In this document: in pieces, positions 24,679 through 33,107 of the stretch | Layout of the letters: the number at the start of each line of letters is the position of its first letter | Position numbering within the stretch: the first letter of the stretch is position 1 | Assembly: GCF_001611795.1 (NCBI RefSeq) | Contig: NZ_CP015098.1 | Location: forward strand, 7,626,001-7,690,000 | Length of the DNA stretch: 64,000 nucleotides | Source of the DNA: Streptomyces qaidamensis | Lineage (GTDB): Bacteria; Actinomycetota; Actinomycetes; Streptomycetales; Streptomycetaceae | Direction of reading: 5' to 3' | Notes under the pieces: generated by a model | The model's input: only the letters and a program-made list of their open reading frames with translations | The model's database searches: none | Told to the model about the DNA's origin: nothing | Translations under genes and position numbers: made by a program

Positions 24679-26076
24679 TACTGCAACGGTGCTTGCCGTG
24701 ACTGATGGCCAGGTTGGTCGTTGGTGTGTTCATGGGTGGGGACCTTGCTGATGTCAGGTTGTGGGCGGGTGAACTGGACGCTGTGCATGAGCGGTTCGTG
24801 CACCGTTTCAGCAGGTCGGAGCCGCGGGAGTCGGCACTGGCTTATATGCGGGGCCTGATCGCTCCGCTGCAGCGGAAGAACGGCTGGACGCTGGCGGAGG
24901 AAGCCGGCCACGAAGGCCCGGATCGTATCCACAGGATGCTGAACCGGATCGAGTGGGACGCGGATGAGGTGCTCGACGACGTGCGTCAGTACGTGGTCGA
25001 CAACCTCGGCGACCAGGACGCCGTCCTGGTCGTGGACGACACGGGCTTCTTGAAGAAGGGGACGCGGTCGGCCGGGGTGCAGCGGCAGTACTCCGGCACC
25101 GCCGGGCGGACGGAGAACTGCCAGGTCGGCGTCTTCCTCGCGTACGCCACGAGCCGCGGGCGGACTCTGATCGACCGGCGTCTGTATCTGCCCGCATCCT
25201 GGACCGACGACCGTGAAAGGTGCCGCCGGGCCGGCGTCGACGACGAGGTCGCCTTTGAGACCAAGGTGGCCATGGCGAAGGCGATGGTCCGCCGCGCCAT
25301 GGCGGACAGGGTCCCGTTTCGGTGGGTGACCGCGGATGCCGCCTACGGGTTCAGCAAAGGCTGGCGGTCGGAGCTGGAGCGGGCGGACGTCTTCCACGTC
25401 ATGGCCACCACCCGCCACGACACCGTGGTCACCCGCTGGGCGATCGACCATCCCGTCCATGACTTGTTCAACGGTCTTGCCCGGCAGAAATGGAAGCGCC
25501 GTTCCTGCGGCACCGGGGCTCACGGCCCGCGGATCTACGACTGGGCACGCGTCGAGGTCCGGCCCTGGCACCGACCCGACCGCCGCCACTGGGTCCTCGC
25601 CCGCCGCAGCGTGAGCCGACCCGGGGAGATCTCTTACTACATCGCCTACTGCCCGGTTGAGGCAACGCTTGACGACCTGATCCGCATCGCGGGCAGCAGG
25701 TGGGCCATCGAGGAGTGCTTTCAGAGCGCGAAACAGGAATGCGGCCTGGACGACTACCAGGTCCGCCGCTATCCCGGCTGGCACCGGCACATGACCCTGG
25801 CCATGGCTGCCCACGCCTGCCTGACCGTCCTGCGAGCCCGCGAGCTGGACGCCGGGAAAGCAGAAACGGATCCTCCCAGCTCATCCACCTCAGCCTCGCC
25901 GAGATACGACGGCTGATCACCCGCCTCACCGACCGCCGACCCACACCCGTCGAGCACATCCTGCACTGGTCGACCTGGCGCCGACGACGACAGCACCAGG
26001 CCCGCACCAGCCACTACAAACGACGCGGACACAGCCCCTGAACTGGCCATCAGTCACGGCAAGCACCGTTGCAGTA
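24679..26076 (+). mobile_element. IS701-family insertion sequence, copy 1
   Basis: 1398 bp with 34-bp terminal inverted repeats (24679-24712 and 26043-26076) starting TACTGCAACGGTGCTTGCCG, flanked by CTAG on both sides. YTAR-type 4-bp target duplications are typical for IS701. One base differs from copy 2 (C versus T near 25143). Confidence 0.85.
24705..25916 (+). CDS. IS701-family DDE transposase (frameshifted at the C terminus), copy 1
   Basis: 403 residues. The DDE triad is visible: first Asp in VLVVDDTGFLKKG, second in WVTADAAYGFSKGW, Glu in WAIEECFQSAKQECGLDDYQV. The normal C-terminal domain of the family (IHLSLAEIRRLITRL... HILHWSTWRRRRQHQA) is encoded immediately downstream but in the -1 frame, up to 26041. 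Both copies have this, so either the parental IS was already mutated and moved in trans, or the family uses frameshifting. The ATG lies inside the left terminal repeat. The reading frame otherwise is uninterrupted. Confidence 0.8.
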   Translation: MARLVVGVFMGGDLADVRLWAGELDAVHERFVHRFSRSEPRESALAYMRGLIAPLQRKNGWTLAEEAGHEGPDRIHRMLNRIEWDADEVLDDVRQYVVDNLGDQDAVLVVDDTGFLKKGTRSAGVQRQYSGTAGRTENCQVGVFLAYATSRGRTLIDRRLYLPASWTDDRERCRRAGVDDEVAFETKVAMAKAMVRRAMADRVPFRWVTADAAYGFSKGWRSELERADVFHVMATTRHDTVVTRWAIDHPVHDLFNGLARQKWKRRSCGTGAHGPRIYDWARVEVRPWHRPDRRHWVLARRSVSRPGEISYYIAYCPVEATLDDLIRIAGSRWAIEECFQSAKQECGLDDYQVRRYPGWHRHMTLAMAAHACLTVLRARELDAGKAETDPPSSSTSASPRYDG

Positions 26077-26080
26077 CTAG
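26077..26080. repeat. CTAG flank of IS copy 1 (inner)
   Basis: CTAG following the right IS end, matching the CTAG before the left end. Confidence 0.6.
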
Positions 26081-26194
26081 CCCGACTCCCCGCGGCAGCA
26101 ACGGAAATCCCTTACTGCGAAGTCAGTGCCCCCTGTTAACCTCCAGCAGCCCGTGTGACCGGCGGGCCGAGGGAAGTTCACAGGGGAGGGACAG

Positions 26195-28345
26195 TTGGAC
26201 GCACTGAAGAGATCCGGCGGACACAGACTGCTGGCGGTGGGGTGTGCGGTGGCGGCCGTGATGACGACCGGCACCGGCGTGGCACAGGCCGCGGACAACC
26301 TGCCGCCGAAGCAGCCGCTCGTCCAGGACATGAAGACGGGGCACAAGGCGTGCGCGACGGGGGACGACAAGGCATACGTCTCCGAGCCGCCCGTCCTGAG
26401 CGCGGTCCTGCACGACCCGGCGGAGGACAACCACCCCTCCGAGGCCAACTTGGTCAAGGGCGAGTTCGAGGCGTGGTGGACGGACGCCGACGGGGTGGAA
26501 CAGCGCCTCACGCGCACGACGCTCGAAGGACACTCCGGCGATCCGCAGCGGTGGCACATGCGGGAAGGCTCCGTCCCGCCGAACACCGTCATCTCCTGGC
26601 GCGTCCGCGCGAACGACGGCAAGGCGACCTCCCCCTGGAGCTCCGAGGGTGACGGCTCCGTCTGCGAGTTCGTCTACGACGACGAGAACCCGGAGAAGGC
26701 GACGATCTCCTCGCCCGAGTACCCGGAGAACGTGTTCTGGGTGGACGGAGTGGGCGTCTACGGCCACTTCACCATGGACTCGCCCTCCGACGACGTCGTG
26801 TCCTACACCTACGGCTTCATCGGCGGCCCCTACGGAACCGTCCGCCCCGAGCGCCCCGGCGGGCCGGTGACCATCCCCTTCCTCCCCCTCGACTCGGGCC
26901 CCGAGAGCCTGACCGTCCGGGCCATCGACCGTGCCGGACGCAGCAGCGGCCAGTCGTCGTACGACTTCATGGTGAAGTCGGGCCGCGCGCCCGTGGCCCA
27001 CTGGCCCCTGGCCGACGCGAAGGGAGCCACCTCCGCCGACGCCGAGGCGGGCACCGACGCGGCCGCCGGCTCCGGCGTCACCTTCGGCGCCCCCGCCCCC
27101 GCGCGCACGAAGCTCACCGCGTCGGCGGCCCTGGACGGCAGCAGTCACGGCTACCTCACCACGGACGCCCCGGCCGTCGCCGACCCCCGCAAGAGCTTCG
27201 CGGTCAGCGCCTGGGCACGCCCGGCCGAGACCGACCGGAACATGACCGTCGCCGGCCAGGACGCGGGGCAGGCGGCCGCGTTCGCCCTCGGTCTGAGCGC
27301 CCGGGGCGAGACTCCGGACTGGTCGTTCACGGTCGGCGGCGCAACCGTGTCGGGCGGTGCTCCGGAGACCGGCGAATGGGCCCACCTGCTGGGCGTGTAC
27401 GACGCCGAGACGGGCAAGGCGCAGCTGTACGTCAACGGCCATGAGGTCGGCACCGGGGCCGGGGCCACGCCCACCGCCACCGCCGGCGCCTTCCAGATCG
27501 GCCGGGTCCGCGACGGAAACGGCTACCACGACCGCTGGCACGGCGAGCTGGGCGGCGTCAGGGTCCACGACCGGGTGGTCGTGCCCGACGAGGTGTCGGA
27601 ACTGGCCTACCGCAAGCCGTCGTTGCTCGGCCACTGGTCGCTGGAGACGGCCCGGGACGGTGCCAGCCCCGAGCTGAACGGCGGCGCGCCCCTGAAGCTG
27701 GGATCCGGTGCGACGCTCTACCGCGTCCCGGACGACTCGTGTGAGCCGTGGCTGGACCCGGACTGTGTGCCGGTGCCGACGCCGCTCGTCGGAGACGGCC
27801 ACCTGGCGCTCGACGGCAAGACCGGTCACGCGATCGCCGAGGGACCCGTGGTCGACACCTCCGACAGCTTCACCATCGGGGTGGTCGTACGCCTGGCGGA
27901 CGCGGAGCCCGAGGGCCCCATGACGGTGCTGTCACTGCCCGGTGAGCGCACCGACGCCTTCAAGGTGCGATACCAGCCCGAGCAGCACGCCTGGCAGCTG
28001 GTGATGCCGCACAGGGACGAGCATGGTGCGCCCGAGACCGTGGTGGCCCAGCTGGAGATGGCGGACGGCGGCGAAGGCCTCGGCCACCGCCTCGCCGTCG
28101 TGTACGACGACGCCACCGACAAGGTCAGGCTCTACCTCGACGGCAGGGCCGGAGCCGACGCGACCGCGGACCTCTCCGACGGCTGGCGCGGATCCGGCCC
28201 GCTCCAGATCGGCCGGGCCCGGATGGGCGACGGGTGGGGTGAGTACCTGCACGGCGATGTCGACGAGGTGCACGCCTTCGCCGGCGCTCTGACCGACGAC
28301 GACATCCCGTTCCTGGGCTCGGGCGTGGAGCCGTGCTTCTGCTAG
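26195..28345 (+). CDS. Secreted two-LamG-domain protein (transposon cargo)
   Basis: 716 residues. A TTG start at 26195 follows GGGGAGGG; the signal peptide ends in GTGVAQA|AD. Residues 40-240 form fibronectin/Ig-like strands (WRVRANDGKATSPWS; YGFIGGPYGTV). From about 265 there are two LamG/concanavalin-like domains: WPLADAKGATSADAEAGTDA...FAVSAWARPAETDR...GELGGVRVHDRVV and GHWSLETARDGASPE...FTIGVVVRLADAEPEG...HGDVDEVHAFAGAL. Such Streptomyces proteins bind or act on extracellular glycans; no catalytic domain is seen, so a surface or secreted binding role is likely. It ends in CFC after a cysteine-containing linker. Enclosed by two inverted IS copies. Confidence 0.85.
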   Translation: MDALKRSGGHRLLAVGCAVAAVMTTGTGVAQAADNLPPKQPLVQDMKTGHKACATGDDKAYVSEPPVLSAVLHDPAEDNHPSEANLVKGEFEAWWTDADGVEQRLTRTTLEGHSGDPQRWHMREGSVPPNTVISWRVRANDGKATSPWSSEGDGSVCEFVYDDENPEKATISSPEYPENVFWVDGVGVYGHFTMDSPSDDVVSYTYGFIGGPYGTVRPERPGGPVTIPFLPLDSGPESLTVRAIDRAGRSSGQSSYDFMVKSGRAPVAHWPLADAKGATSADAEAGTDAAAGSGVTFGAPAPARTKLTASAALDGSSHGYLTTDAPAVADPRKSFAVSAWARPAETDRNMTVAGQDAGQAAAFALGLSARGETPDWSFTVGGATVSGGAPETGEWAHLLGVYDAETGKAQLYVNGHEVGTGAGATPTATAGAFQIGRVRDGNGYHDRWHGELGGVRVHDRVVVPDEVSELAYRKPSLLGHWSLETARDGASPELNGGAPLKLGSGATLYRVPDDSCEPWLDPDCVPVPTPLVGDGHLALDGKTGHAIAEGPVVDTSDSFTIGVVVRLADAEPEGPMTVLSLPGERTDAFKVRYQPEQHAWQLVMPHRDEHGAPETVVAQLEMADGGEGLGHRLAVVYDDATDKVRLYLDGRAGADATADLSDGWRGSGPLQIGRARMGDGWGEYLHGDVDEVHAFAGALTDDDIPFLGSGVEPCFC

Positions 28346-28361
28346 CCGGGCGGCCCGGCTC

Positions 28362-28365
28362 CTAG
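28362..28365. repeat. CTAG flank of IS copy 2 (inner)
   Basis: CTAG directly before the left end of IS copy 2; the same tetranucleotide follows its right end. Confidence 0.6.
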
Positions 28366-29763
28366 TACTGCAACGGTGCTTGCCGTGACTGATGGCCAGT
28401 TCAGGGGCTGTGTCCGCGTCGTTTGTAGTGGCTGGTGCGGGCCTGGTGCTGTCGTCGTCGGCGCCAGGTCGACCAGTGCAGGATGTGCTCGACGGGTGTG
28501 GGTCGGCGGTCGGTGAGGCGGGTGATCAGCCGTCGTATCTCGGCGAGGCTGAGGTGGATGAGCTGGGAGGATCCGTTTCTGCTTTCCCGGCGTCCAGCTC
28601 GCGGGCTCGCAGGACGGTCAGGCAGGCGTGGGCAGCCATGGCCAGGGTCATGTGCCGGTGCCAGCCGGGATAGCGGCGGACCTGGTAGTCGTCCAGGCCG
28701 CATTCCTGTTTCGCGCTCTGAAAGCACTCCTCGATGGCCCACCTGCTGCCCGCGATGCGGATCAGGTCGTCAAGCGTTGCCTCAACCGGGCAGTAGGCGA
28801 TGTAGTAAGAGATCTCCCCGGGTCGGCTCACGCTGCGGCGGGCGAGGACCCAGTGGCGGCGGTCGGGTCGGTGCCAGGGCCGGACCTCGACGCGTGCCCA
28901 GTCGTAGATCCGCGGGCCGTGAGCCCCGGTGCCGCAGGAACGGCGCTTCCATTTCTGCCGGGCAAGACCGTTGAACAAGTCATGGACGGGATGGTCGATC
29001 GCCCAGCGGGTGACCACGGTGTCGTGGCGGGTGGTGGCCATGACGTGGAAGACGTCCGCCCGCTCCAGCTCCGACCGCCAGCCTTTGCTGAACCCGTAGG
29101 CGGCATCCGCGGTCACCCACCGAAACGGGACCCTGTCCGCCATGGCGCGGCGGACCATCGCCTTCGCCATGGCCACCTTGGTCTCAAAGGCGACCTCGTC
29201 GTCGACGCCGGCCCGGCGGCACCTTTCACGGTCGTCGGTCCAGGATGCGGGCAGATACAGACGCCGGTCGATCAGAGTCCGCCCGCGGCTCGTGGCATAC
29301 GCGAGGAAGACGCCGACCTGGCAGTTCTCCGTCCGCCCGGCGGTGCCGGAGTACTGCCGCTGCACCCCGGCCGACCGCGTCCCCTTCTTCAAGAAGCCCG
29401 TGTCGTCCACGACCAGGACGGCGTCCTGGTCGCCGAGGTTGTCGACCACGTACTGACGCACGTCGTCGAGCACCTCATCCGCGTCCCACTCGATCCGGTT
29501 CAGCATCCTGTGGATACGATCCGGGCCTTCGTGGCCGGCTTCCTCCGCCAGCGTCCAGCCGTTCTTCCGCTGCAGCGGAGCGATCAGGCCCCGCATATAA
29601 GCCAGTGCCGACTCCCGCGGCTCCGACCTGCTGAAACGGTGCACGAACCGCTCATGCACAGCGTCCAGTTCACCCGCCCACAACCTGACATCAGCAAGGT
29701 CCCCACCCATGAACACACCAACGACCAACCTGGCCATCAGTCACGGCAAGCACCGTTGCAGTA
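28366..29763 (-). mobile_element. IS701-family insertion sequence, copy 2 (inverted)
   Basis: 1398 bp, the reverse complement of copy 1 with one visible difference, bounded by the same 34-bp inverted repeats. Recombination between the two inverted copies could flip the cargo. Confidence 0.85.
28526..29737 (-). CDS. IS701-family DDE transposase (frameshifted at the C terminus), copy 2
   Basis: 403 residues identical to copy 1, with the same DDE motifs (VLVVDDTGFLKKG, WVTADAAYG, WAIEECFQSAKQE). The same out-of-frame C-terminal tail lies between 28525 and 28401 on this strand. The only base change between the two IS copies is silent in this protein. Because both copies share the lesion or shift, it predates their duplication. 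Confidence 0.8.
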   Translation of the reverse strand: MARLVVGVFMGGDLADVRLWAGELDAVHERFVHRFSRSEPRESALAYMRGLIAPLQRKNGWTLAEEAGHEGPDRIHRMLNRIEWDADEVLDDVRQYVVDNLGDQDAVLVVDDTGFLKKGTRSAGVQRQYSGTAGRTENCQVGVFLAYATSRGRTLIDRRLYLPASWTDDRERCRRAGVDDEVAFETKVAMAKAMVRRAMADRVPFRWVTADAAYGFSKGWRSELERADVFHVMATTRHDTVVTRWAIDHPVHDLFNGLARQKWKRRSCGTGAHGPRIYDWARVEVRPWHRPDRRHWVLARRSVSRPGEISYYIAYCPVEATLDDLIRIAGSRWAIEECFQSAKQECGLDDYQVRRYPGWHRHMTLAMAAHACLTVLRARELDAGKAETDPPSSSTSASPRYDG

Positions 29764-29767
29764 CTAG
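29764..29767. repeat. Target-site duplication CTAG (outer right)
   Basis: CTAG directly after the right end of the composite element; its complement supplies the narJ stop codon. Pairs with 24675-24678. Confidence 0.75.
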
Positions 29768-30231
29768 GCCTCGGTGTGCGCGGGCGGCAAGGTCGCGCAC
29801 ACCGCGTCCAGGACGGTCGCGTACGGGGTACCGAAGTCGGTGAGCCTGGACCTGAGCCGGTCCAGGCCGTCGCGGTGCTCCGTCAGCAGCCCGTCGCTGC
29901 CGGTGCGGGCCGTGAGCTCCAGGACGGCGGGCAGGAAGTCCGGCGGCTCCTCGCCGGTGGTCTCCAGGCCGTGTGCGCGGTAGAGCTCCTCGGAGGGCGC
30001 CGGAGCGGCCTCGCGCCAGGCGCTCAGATACAGGCTGTGCTCCTGCCCGGCCTCGAACACCTCGACGTAGTGCGCGGCCAGCTCCCTCGGCGGGGTGACG
30101 GCCGCGTGGTCGGCGAACTCCCGCAGCTGCGGGGCGGCTTCGCGCAGCAGTGGCAGCCGGGCGCGGAAGTCGTCGTCGGGGTACATCAGGCACAGCGCGG
30201 CCGCCTGGTACAGCACCTCGAATCCGGGCAT
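29764..30231 (-). CDS. narJ: Orphan NarJ-like nitrate reductase assembly chaperone (short)
   Basis: 155 residues of the NarJ/TorD chaperone family: LYQAAALCLMYPDDDFRARLPLL, HYVEVFEAGQEHSLYLSAWR, ELYRAHGLE...PPDFLPAVLEL and the ending PYATVLDAVCATLP. NarJ helps insert the molybdenum cofactor into respiratory nitrate reductase. Related Streptomyces NarJ proteins that I recall are some 20-80 residues longer in the middle and at the C terminus, so this looks shortened. No narG, narH or narI is present; upstream is an unrelated XRE regulator. The stop codon TAG is part of the CTAG at the transposon's right edge. ATG follows AAGGAGG. Confidence 0.72.
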   Translation of the reverse strand: MPGFEVLYQAAALCLMYPDDDFRARLPLLREAAPQLREFADHAAVTPPRELAAHYVEVFEAGQEHSLYLSAWREAAPAPSEELYRAHGLETTGEEPPDFLPAVLELTARTGSDGLLTEHRDGLDRLRSRLTDFGTPYATVLDAVCATLPPAHTEA

Positions 30232-30361
30232 GGGACCTCCTTCGCGTGCGCTTGCCGGCCTGCCCGCCATCCCGACGCTAGGGCCGGGCCGGGGAGCGCA
30301 CCTGCCGACGGGGCCCGTACGGGTCAGAACCCGTGCCATGACGTCAGGGCGGGGGAGGGGC

Positions 30362-31225
30362 TCAGTACCGCTCCCGGTACTCCCGCAGCAGCTCGTCCGT
30401 GCGCTGTGCCGAACCCGCCCCGGCCGTCATGTGGTCCAGCACCTCCAGATGCGCCGAGACCTCCTTGCGGGAGTCCAGGTACAGCGCGCCGGTCAGATAC
30501 TCGGTGAAGACCATGTCGGGCAGTTCCGGCTCGGCGAAGCGGAACAGCGAGAAGGGGGCGTACGTCCCCGGATGCGGGCCGTCGGCGAACTCGGCGATCT
30601 GAAGGGTGACCCGGTCGCGCGCGGCGTACTCCAGCAGCTTGTCCAGCTGCTCGCGCATCACCCGGCCGTCGACGCTCACCGGGCGGCGCAGCACCGTCTC
30701 GTCCATGATCACCCACAGGTGCGGGGAATCGGGGCGGTCCAGCAGGCGCTGCCGCTCCATCCGCAGCGACACATGCCGCTCCACGGCTTCCGGCCCGGCG
30801 TTCGCGATGGTCCCGGCCTGCAGCACGGCCCGCGCGTACCCCTCGGTCTGCAGCAGCCCCGGCACGAAGTGCGGCTCGTACGACCGGATGATCCGCGCGG
30901 CGCCCTCCAGGCTCACGTACAGGCTGAACCACTCCGGCAGCACGTCGTGGAACCGCTGCCACCAGCCCGGCCGGTTCGCCTCCTCGGCGAGGTCGACGAA
31001 CGCGGTCACCTCGTCCTCGGCCACGCCGTACGCCGTCAGCAGGATCTGCACGTACGGGATCTTCAGCGCGACGTCGGCGGTCTCCATGCGGCGGACGGTC
31101 GCCGGGGCGACCCGCAGCACCTTGGCGGCCTCGTCACGGCTGAGGCCCGCGGCCTCGCGCAGCTCTTGCAGCCGCTTGCCCAGGACCACCTGGCCCACGG
31201 TGGGTGCGGCCCGCCGTTCACTCAC
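30362..31225 (-). CDS. XRE-family regulator with DUF5753 ligand-binding domain
   Basis: 287 residues. N-terminal helix-turn-helix: LGKRLQELREAAGLSRDEAAKVLRVAPATVRRMETADVALK. The C-terminal part (YEPHFVPGLLQTEGYARAV... VIMDETVLRRPV... LQIAEFADGPHPGTYAPFSLF) is DUF5753, a very common Streptomyces architecture whose targets are usually unknown, often paired with a small DUF397 protein; none is seen here. GTG at 31225 follows GGGGAGG. Divergent from a small membrane-protein gene; a 7-3-7 inverted repeat lies between. Confidence 0.87.
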   Translation of the reverse strand: MSERRAAPTVGQVVLGKRLQELREAAGLSRDEAAKVLRVAPATVRRMETADVALKIPYVQILLTAYGVAEDEVTAFVDLAEEANRPGWWQRFHDVLPEWFSLYVSLEGAARIIRSYEPHFVPGLLQTEGYARAVLQAGTIANAGPEAVERHVSLRMERQRLLDRPDSPHLWVIMDETVLRRPVSVDGRVMREQLDKLLEYAARDRVTLQIAEFADGPHPGTYAPFSLFRFAEPELPDMVFTEYLTGALYLDSRKEVSAHLEVLDHMTAGAGSAQRTDELLREYRERY

Positions 31226-31335
31226 GCCACGCCTCCCCAACGTGCCCAAGCCTGCGATCAGTCTGTCACGTCCGGGCGGCCGCATCACAGGGCTCGCACC
31301 GAGAAGATCGCCGGAAGCGGAGGAGAGGCAGCGGC

Positions 31336-31352
31336 ATTACCCCGCGGGTAAT
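31336..31352. promoter_or_regulatory. Inverted repeat in divergent promoter region
   Basis: ATTACCC-CGC-GGGTAAT, perfect 7-bp arms, an AT-containing island in GC-rich sequence. It is 111 bp from the XRE start and 114 bp from the membrane-protein start, so it may be the XRE regulator's own operator. Confidence 0.45.
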
Positions 31353-31466
31353 CGACCGGACGCCGCCGGAACGGGATCGTGAACGCACCGGGTCCCGGGC
31401 CGGCGCACTCCGGCCCGGGCCCCGGCCCCAGCCGCCGCACCACAGACCCACGGAGGGTGATTCCCC

Positions 31467-31892
31467 ATGTCCGCCATCCAGCTCGCCGCACTCGCCCGGA
31501 CCGTGGAGCCGCAGTCGATGCTGCGCCGCTTCCTCGCCCTGGACGCCGTCGTCACCGGCACCAACGCGCTCGCCTACCTGGCGTTCTCCGGCCCGCTGGG
31601 GCGGTTCCTCGGAGTCGATGCCACGCTGCTGCTCGCCCTGGGCGCCTTCCTCGCCCTCTACGCGGCGGTCGTCGGCCTGCTGGCAGCCCGCCGGCGGCCC
31701 CCGGCGCTCGGCGTGCGGGCCGTCGTCGAGGCCAACCTCGCCTGGTCGGCGGTGAGCCTCGCGGCCCTGGCGCTGTGGCTCACGCCGAGTACACCGGGCG
31801 CCGTGTGGACGGTGCTCCAGGCCCTGGCCGTGGCCGCATTCGCCGTCCTCCAGCGCCTTGCGCTGAGGGCACGTCAGAGCAGCGCCGTCTGA
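31467..31892 (+). CDS. Four-helix membrane protein of unknown function
   Basis: 141 residues with four hydrophobic segments (FLALDAVVTGTNALAYLAF; VDATLLLALGAFLALYAAVVGLL; NLAWSAVSLAALALWL; WTVLQALAVAAFAVLQRLAL). No conserved catalytic motif. CGGAGGG 10 bases upstream supports the ATG. It is divergent from the XRE/DUF5753 gene and its 3' end overlaps a convergent XRE regulator by 19 bp. A membrane partner of the regulator's regulon is possible but only inferred. Confidence 0.75.
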   Translation: MSAIQLAALARTVEPQSMLRRFLALDAVVTGTNALAYLAFSGPLGRFLGVDATLLLALGAFLALYAAVVGLLAARRRPPALGVRAVVEANLAWSAVSLAALALWLTPSTPGAVWTVLQALAVAAFAVLQRLALRARQSSAV

Positions 31893-32680
31893 AGGTACTT
31901 GGCCGTCGCCGGGTCGGCCGGGAGCAGCGTCTCGATGGCCAGCTCGGCGACCGTCACGTCCATGGGCGTGTTGAACGTGGAGATCGAGGAGACGAACGAC
32001 AGCGTCCGCCCCTCGTGCTCGATCCGCAGCGGCAGCGCGAAGTACGGCACCGGCTCCGACGGCTCGTCCGCCGGATCCGTGTCGGGCACCGGATACGCCG
32101 CGACCTCCTCGTACAGCGCCCGCAGCGGCTCCGAGCGGTGCAGCGCGATCTGCCGCTCCATCTGCTCCAGCAGATGCCCCCGCCAGGCGCGCAGGTTGCG
32201 GATGCGCGGCGCGAGGCCCTGCGGGTGCAGGGCCAGCCGCATCGCGTTCAGCGGCGGTTCGAGCAGCGCCTCGCCGACCCCGTCGACCAGCGTCATGACC
32301 CCCCGGTTGGCGGCCACCACGTTGTACAGCGCGTCCACCACCAGCGCCGGATACGGCTCGTAGCCGCCGATCAGCCGCTCGATGCCCTCCCGCAGCGCGC
32401 CCAGCGCCGGGTCGTCCAGCGGGGTCTCCGGGTAGCGCGGTGCGTAACCGGCCGCCAGCAGCAGCGCGTTGCGCTCCCGCACCGGGACGTCCAGATGCTC
32501 GGCCAGCCGCAGCACCATCTCCTCGCTGGGCCGGGAGCGGCCGGTCTCGACGAAGCTGATGTGCCGGGCCGAGGAGTCCGCGCGCAGGGCCAGCTCCAGC
32601 TGGCTGATCCGCCGCTGCTCCCTCCAGGCCCGCAGCAGGGGGCCCGCGCCCTTCTCGGCGGTGGACGGGTGAGTGGTCAT
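31874..32680 (-). CDS. XRE-family regulator with MmyB-like ligand-binding domain
   Basis: 268 residues. HTH at 12-60 (LLRAWREQRRISQLELALRADSSARHISFVETGRSRPSEEMVLRLAEHL) and a C-terminal MmyB-type domain (PALVVDALYNVVAANRGVMTL...LRIEHEGRTLSFVSSISTFNTPMDVTVAELAIETLLPAD), which in relatives binds fatty acids or antibiotic intermediates. Helix positions are given without full sequence. ATG at 32680 lacks a good ribosome-binding site. Divergent from the pterin dehydratase gene; an inverted repeat GTGCC-GGACA-GGCAC at 32707-32721 could be its operator. Confidence 0.85.
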   Translation of the reverse strand: MTTHPSTAEKGAGPLLRAWREQRRISQLELALRADSSARHISFVETGRSRPSEEMVLRLAEHLDVPVRERNALLLAAGYAPRYPETPLDDPALGALREGIERLIGGYEPYPALVVDALYNVVAANRGVMTLVDGVGEALLEPPLNAMRLALHPQGLAPRIRNLRAWRGHLLEQMERQIALHRSEPLRALYEEVAAYPVPDTDPADEPSEPVPYFALPLRIEHEGRTLSFVSSISTFNTPMDVTVAELAIETLLPADPATAKYLQTALL

Positions 32681-32797
32681 GCCGGGACGGTAGTCGAGAA
32701 CCGGTCGTGCCGGACAGGCACACCCTTCTGACCAGGGCCCCGGCCGCCCCGCTGTGGCAGGCTGGGAGGACCAGCAGCCAGGGAAGGAGCGCGGCCC

Positions 32798-33103
32798 ATG
32801 CCCGTCGAACCGCTGTCGCAGAAAGAGGTCGAGGACCGGCTGGCCGAGCTGCCGGGCTGGTCGCTCGACAAGGACCACCTCATCCGCTCCTACCGGCTCG
32901 GCTCGCACTTCGCGGCGACGGCGATGGTCGTGCACATCGCCCAGGTCCAGGAGGAGCTGAACCACCACTCGGACCTCACGCTCGGCTACAACACCGTCTC
33001 CCTGGCCGTGCACACGCACAGCGCGGGCGGCGCCGTGACCGAGAAGGACTTCGAGCTCGCCCGCAGGGTGGAGGACCTGGCCCTAGGGCACGGGGCACAC
33101 TGA
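32798..33103 (+). CDS. phhB: 4a-hydroxytetrahydrobiopterin dehydratase (PCD/DCoH)
   Basis: 101 residues, the full size of the family. The active-site region is ELNHHSDLTLGYNTVSLAVHTHSAGG (two adjacent histidines and the later His pair), followed by VTEKDFELA. The enzyme dehydrates the carbinolamine formed by pterin-dependent hydroxylases, recycling tetrahydropterin; no such hydroxylase lies in the window. ATG has GGGAAGGAG just upstream. The methyltransferase gene starts 5 bp after the stop, so they may be cotranscribed. Confidence 0.9.
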   Translation: MPVEPLSQKEVEDRLAELPGWSLDKDHLIRSYRLGSHFAATAMVVHIAQVQEELNHHSDLTLGYNTVSLAVHTHSAGGAVTEKDFELARRVEDLALGHGAH

Positions 33104-33107
33104 CGAG

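Larger units (their letters stand above)
24679..29763. mobile_element. Composite transposon (IS701-type copy, LamG gene, inverted IS701-type copy)
   Basis: 5085 bp bounded by two inverted 1398-bp IS copies and by outer CTAG repeats. The cargo is one secreted LamG gene. If the element and one CTAG are removed, dnaK and the convergent narJ would share a single CTAG, each using its TAG on its own strand as stop; this argues that the unit inserted as a whole. Inner CTAGs at 26077-26080 and 28362-28365 fit the IS family's CTAG target preference in the donor. Confidence 0.65.

Noticed and set aside
25855..25880. Canonical -1 programmed frameshift heptamer in the transposase
   Set aside because: GGGAAAG is present but in the wrong reading phase for the X-XXY-YYZ type, so a programmed shift cannot be claimed from sequence alone.
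24679..26076. Two independent IS insertions as the simplest explanation of the IS pair
   Set aside because: Possible, since all four flanks are CTAG, but it would require dnaK and narJ each to have been hit at its stop codon separately; the shared-CTAG reconstruction favours one composite insertion.
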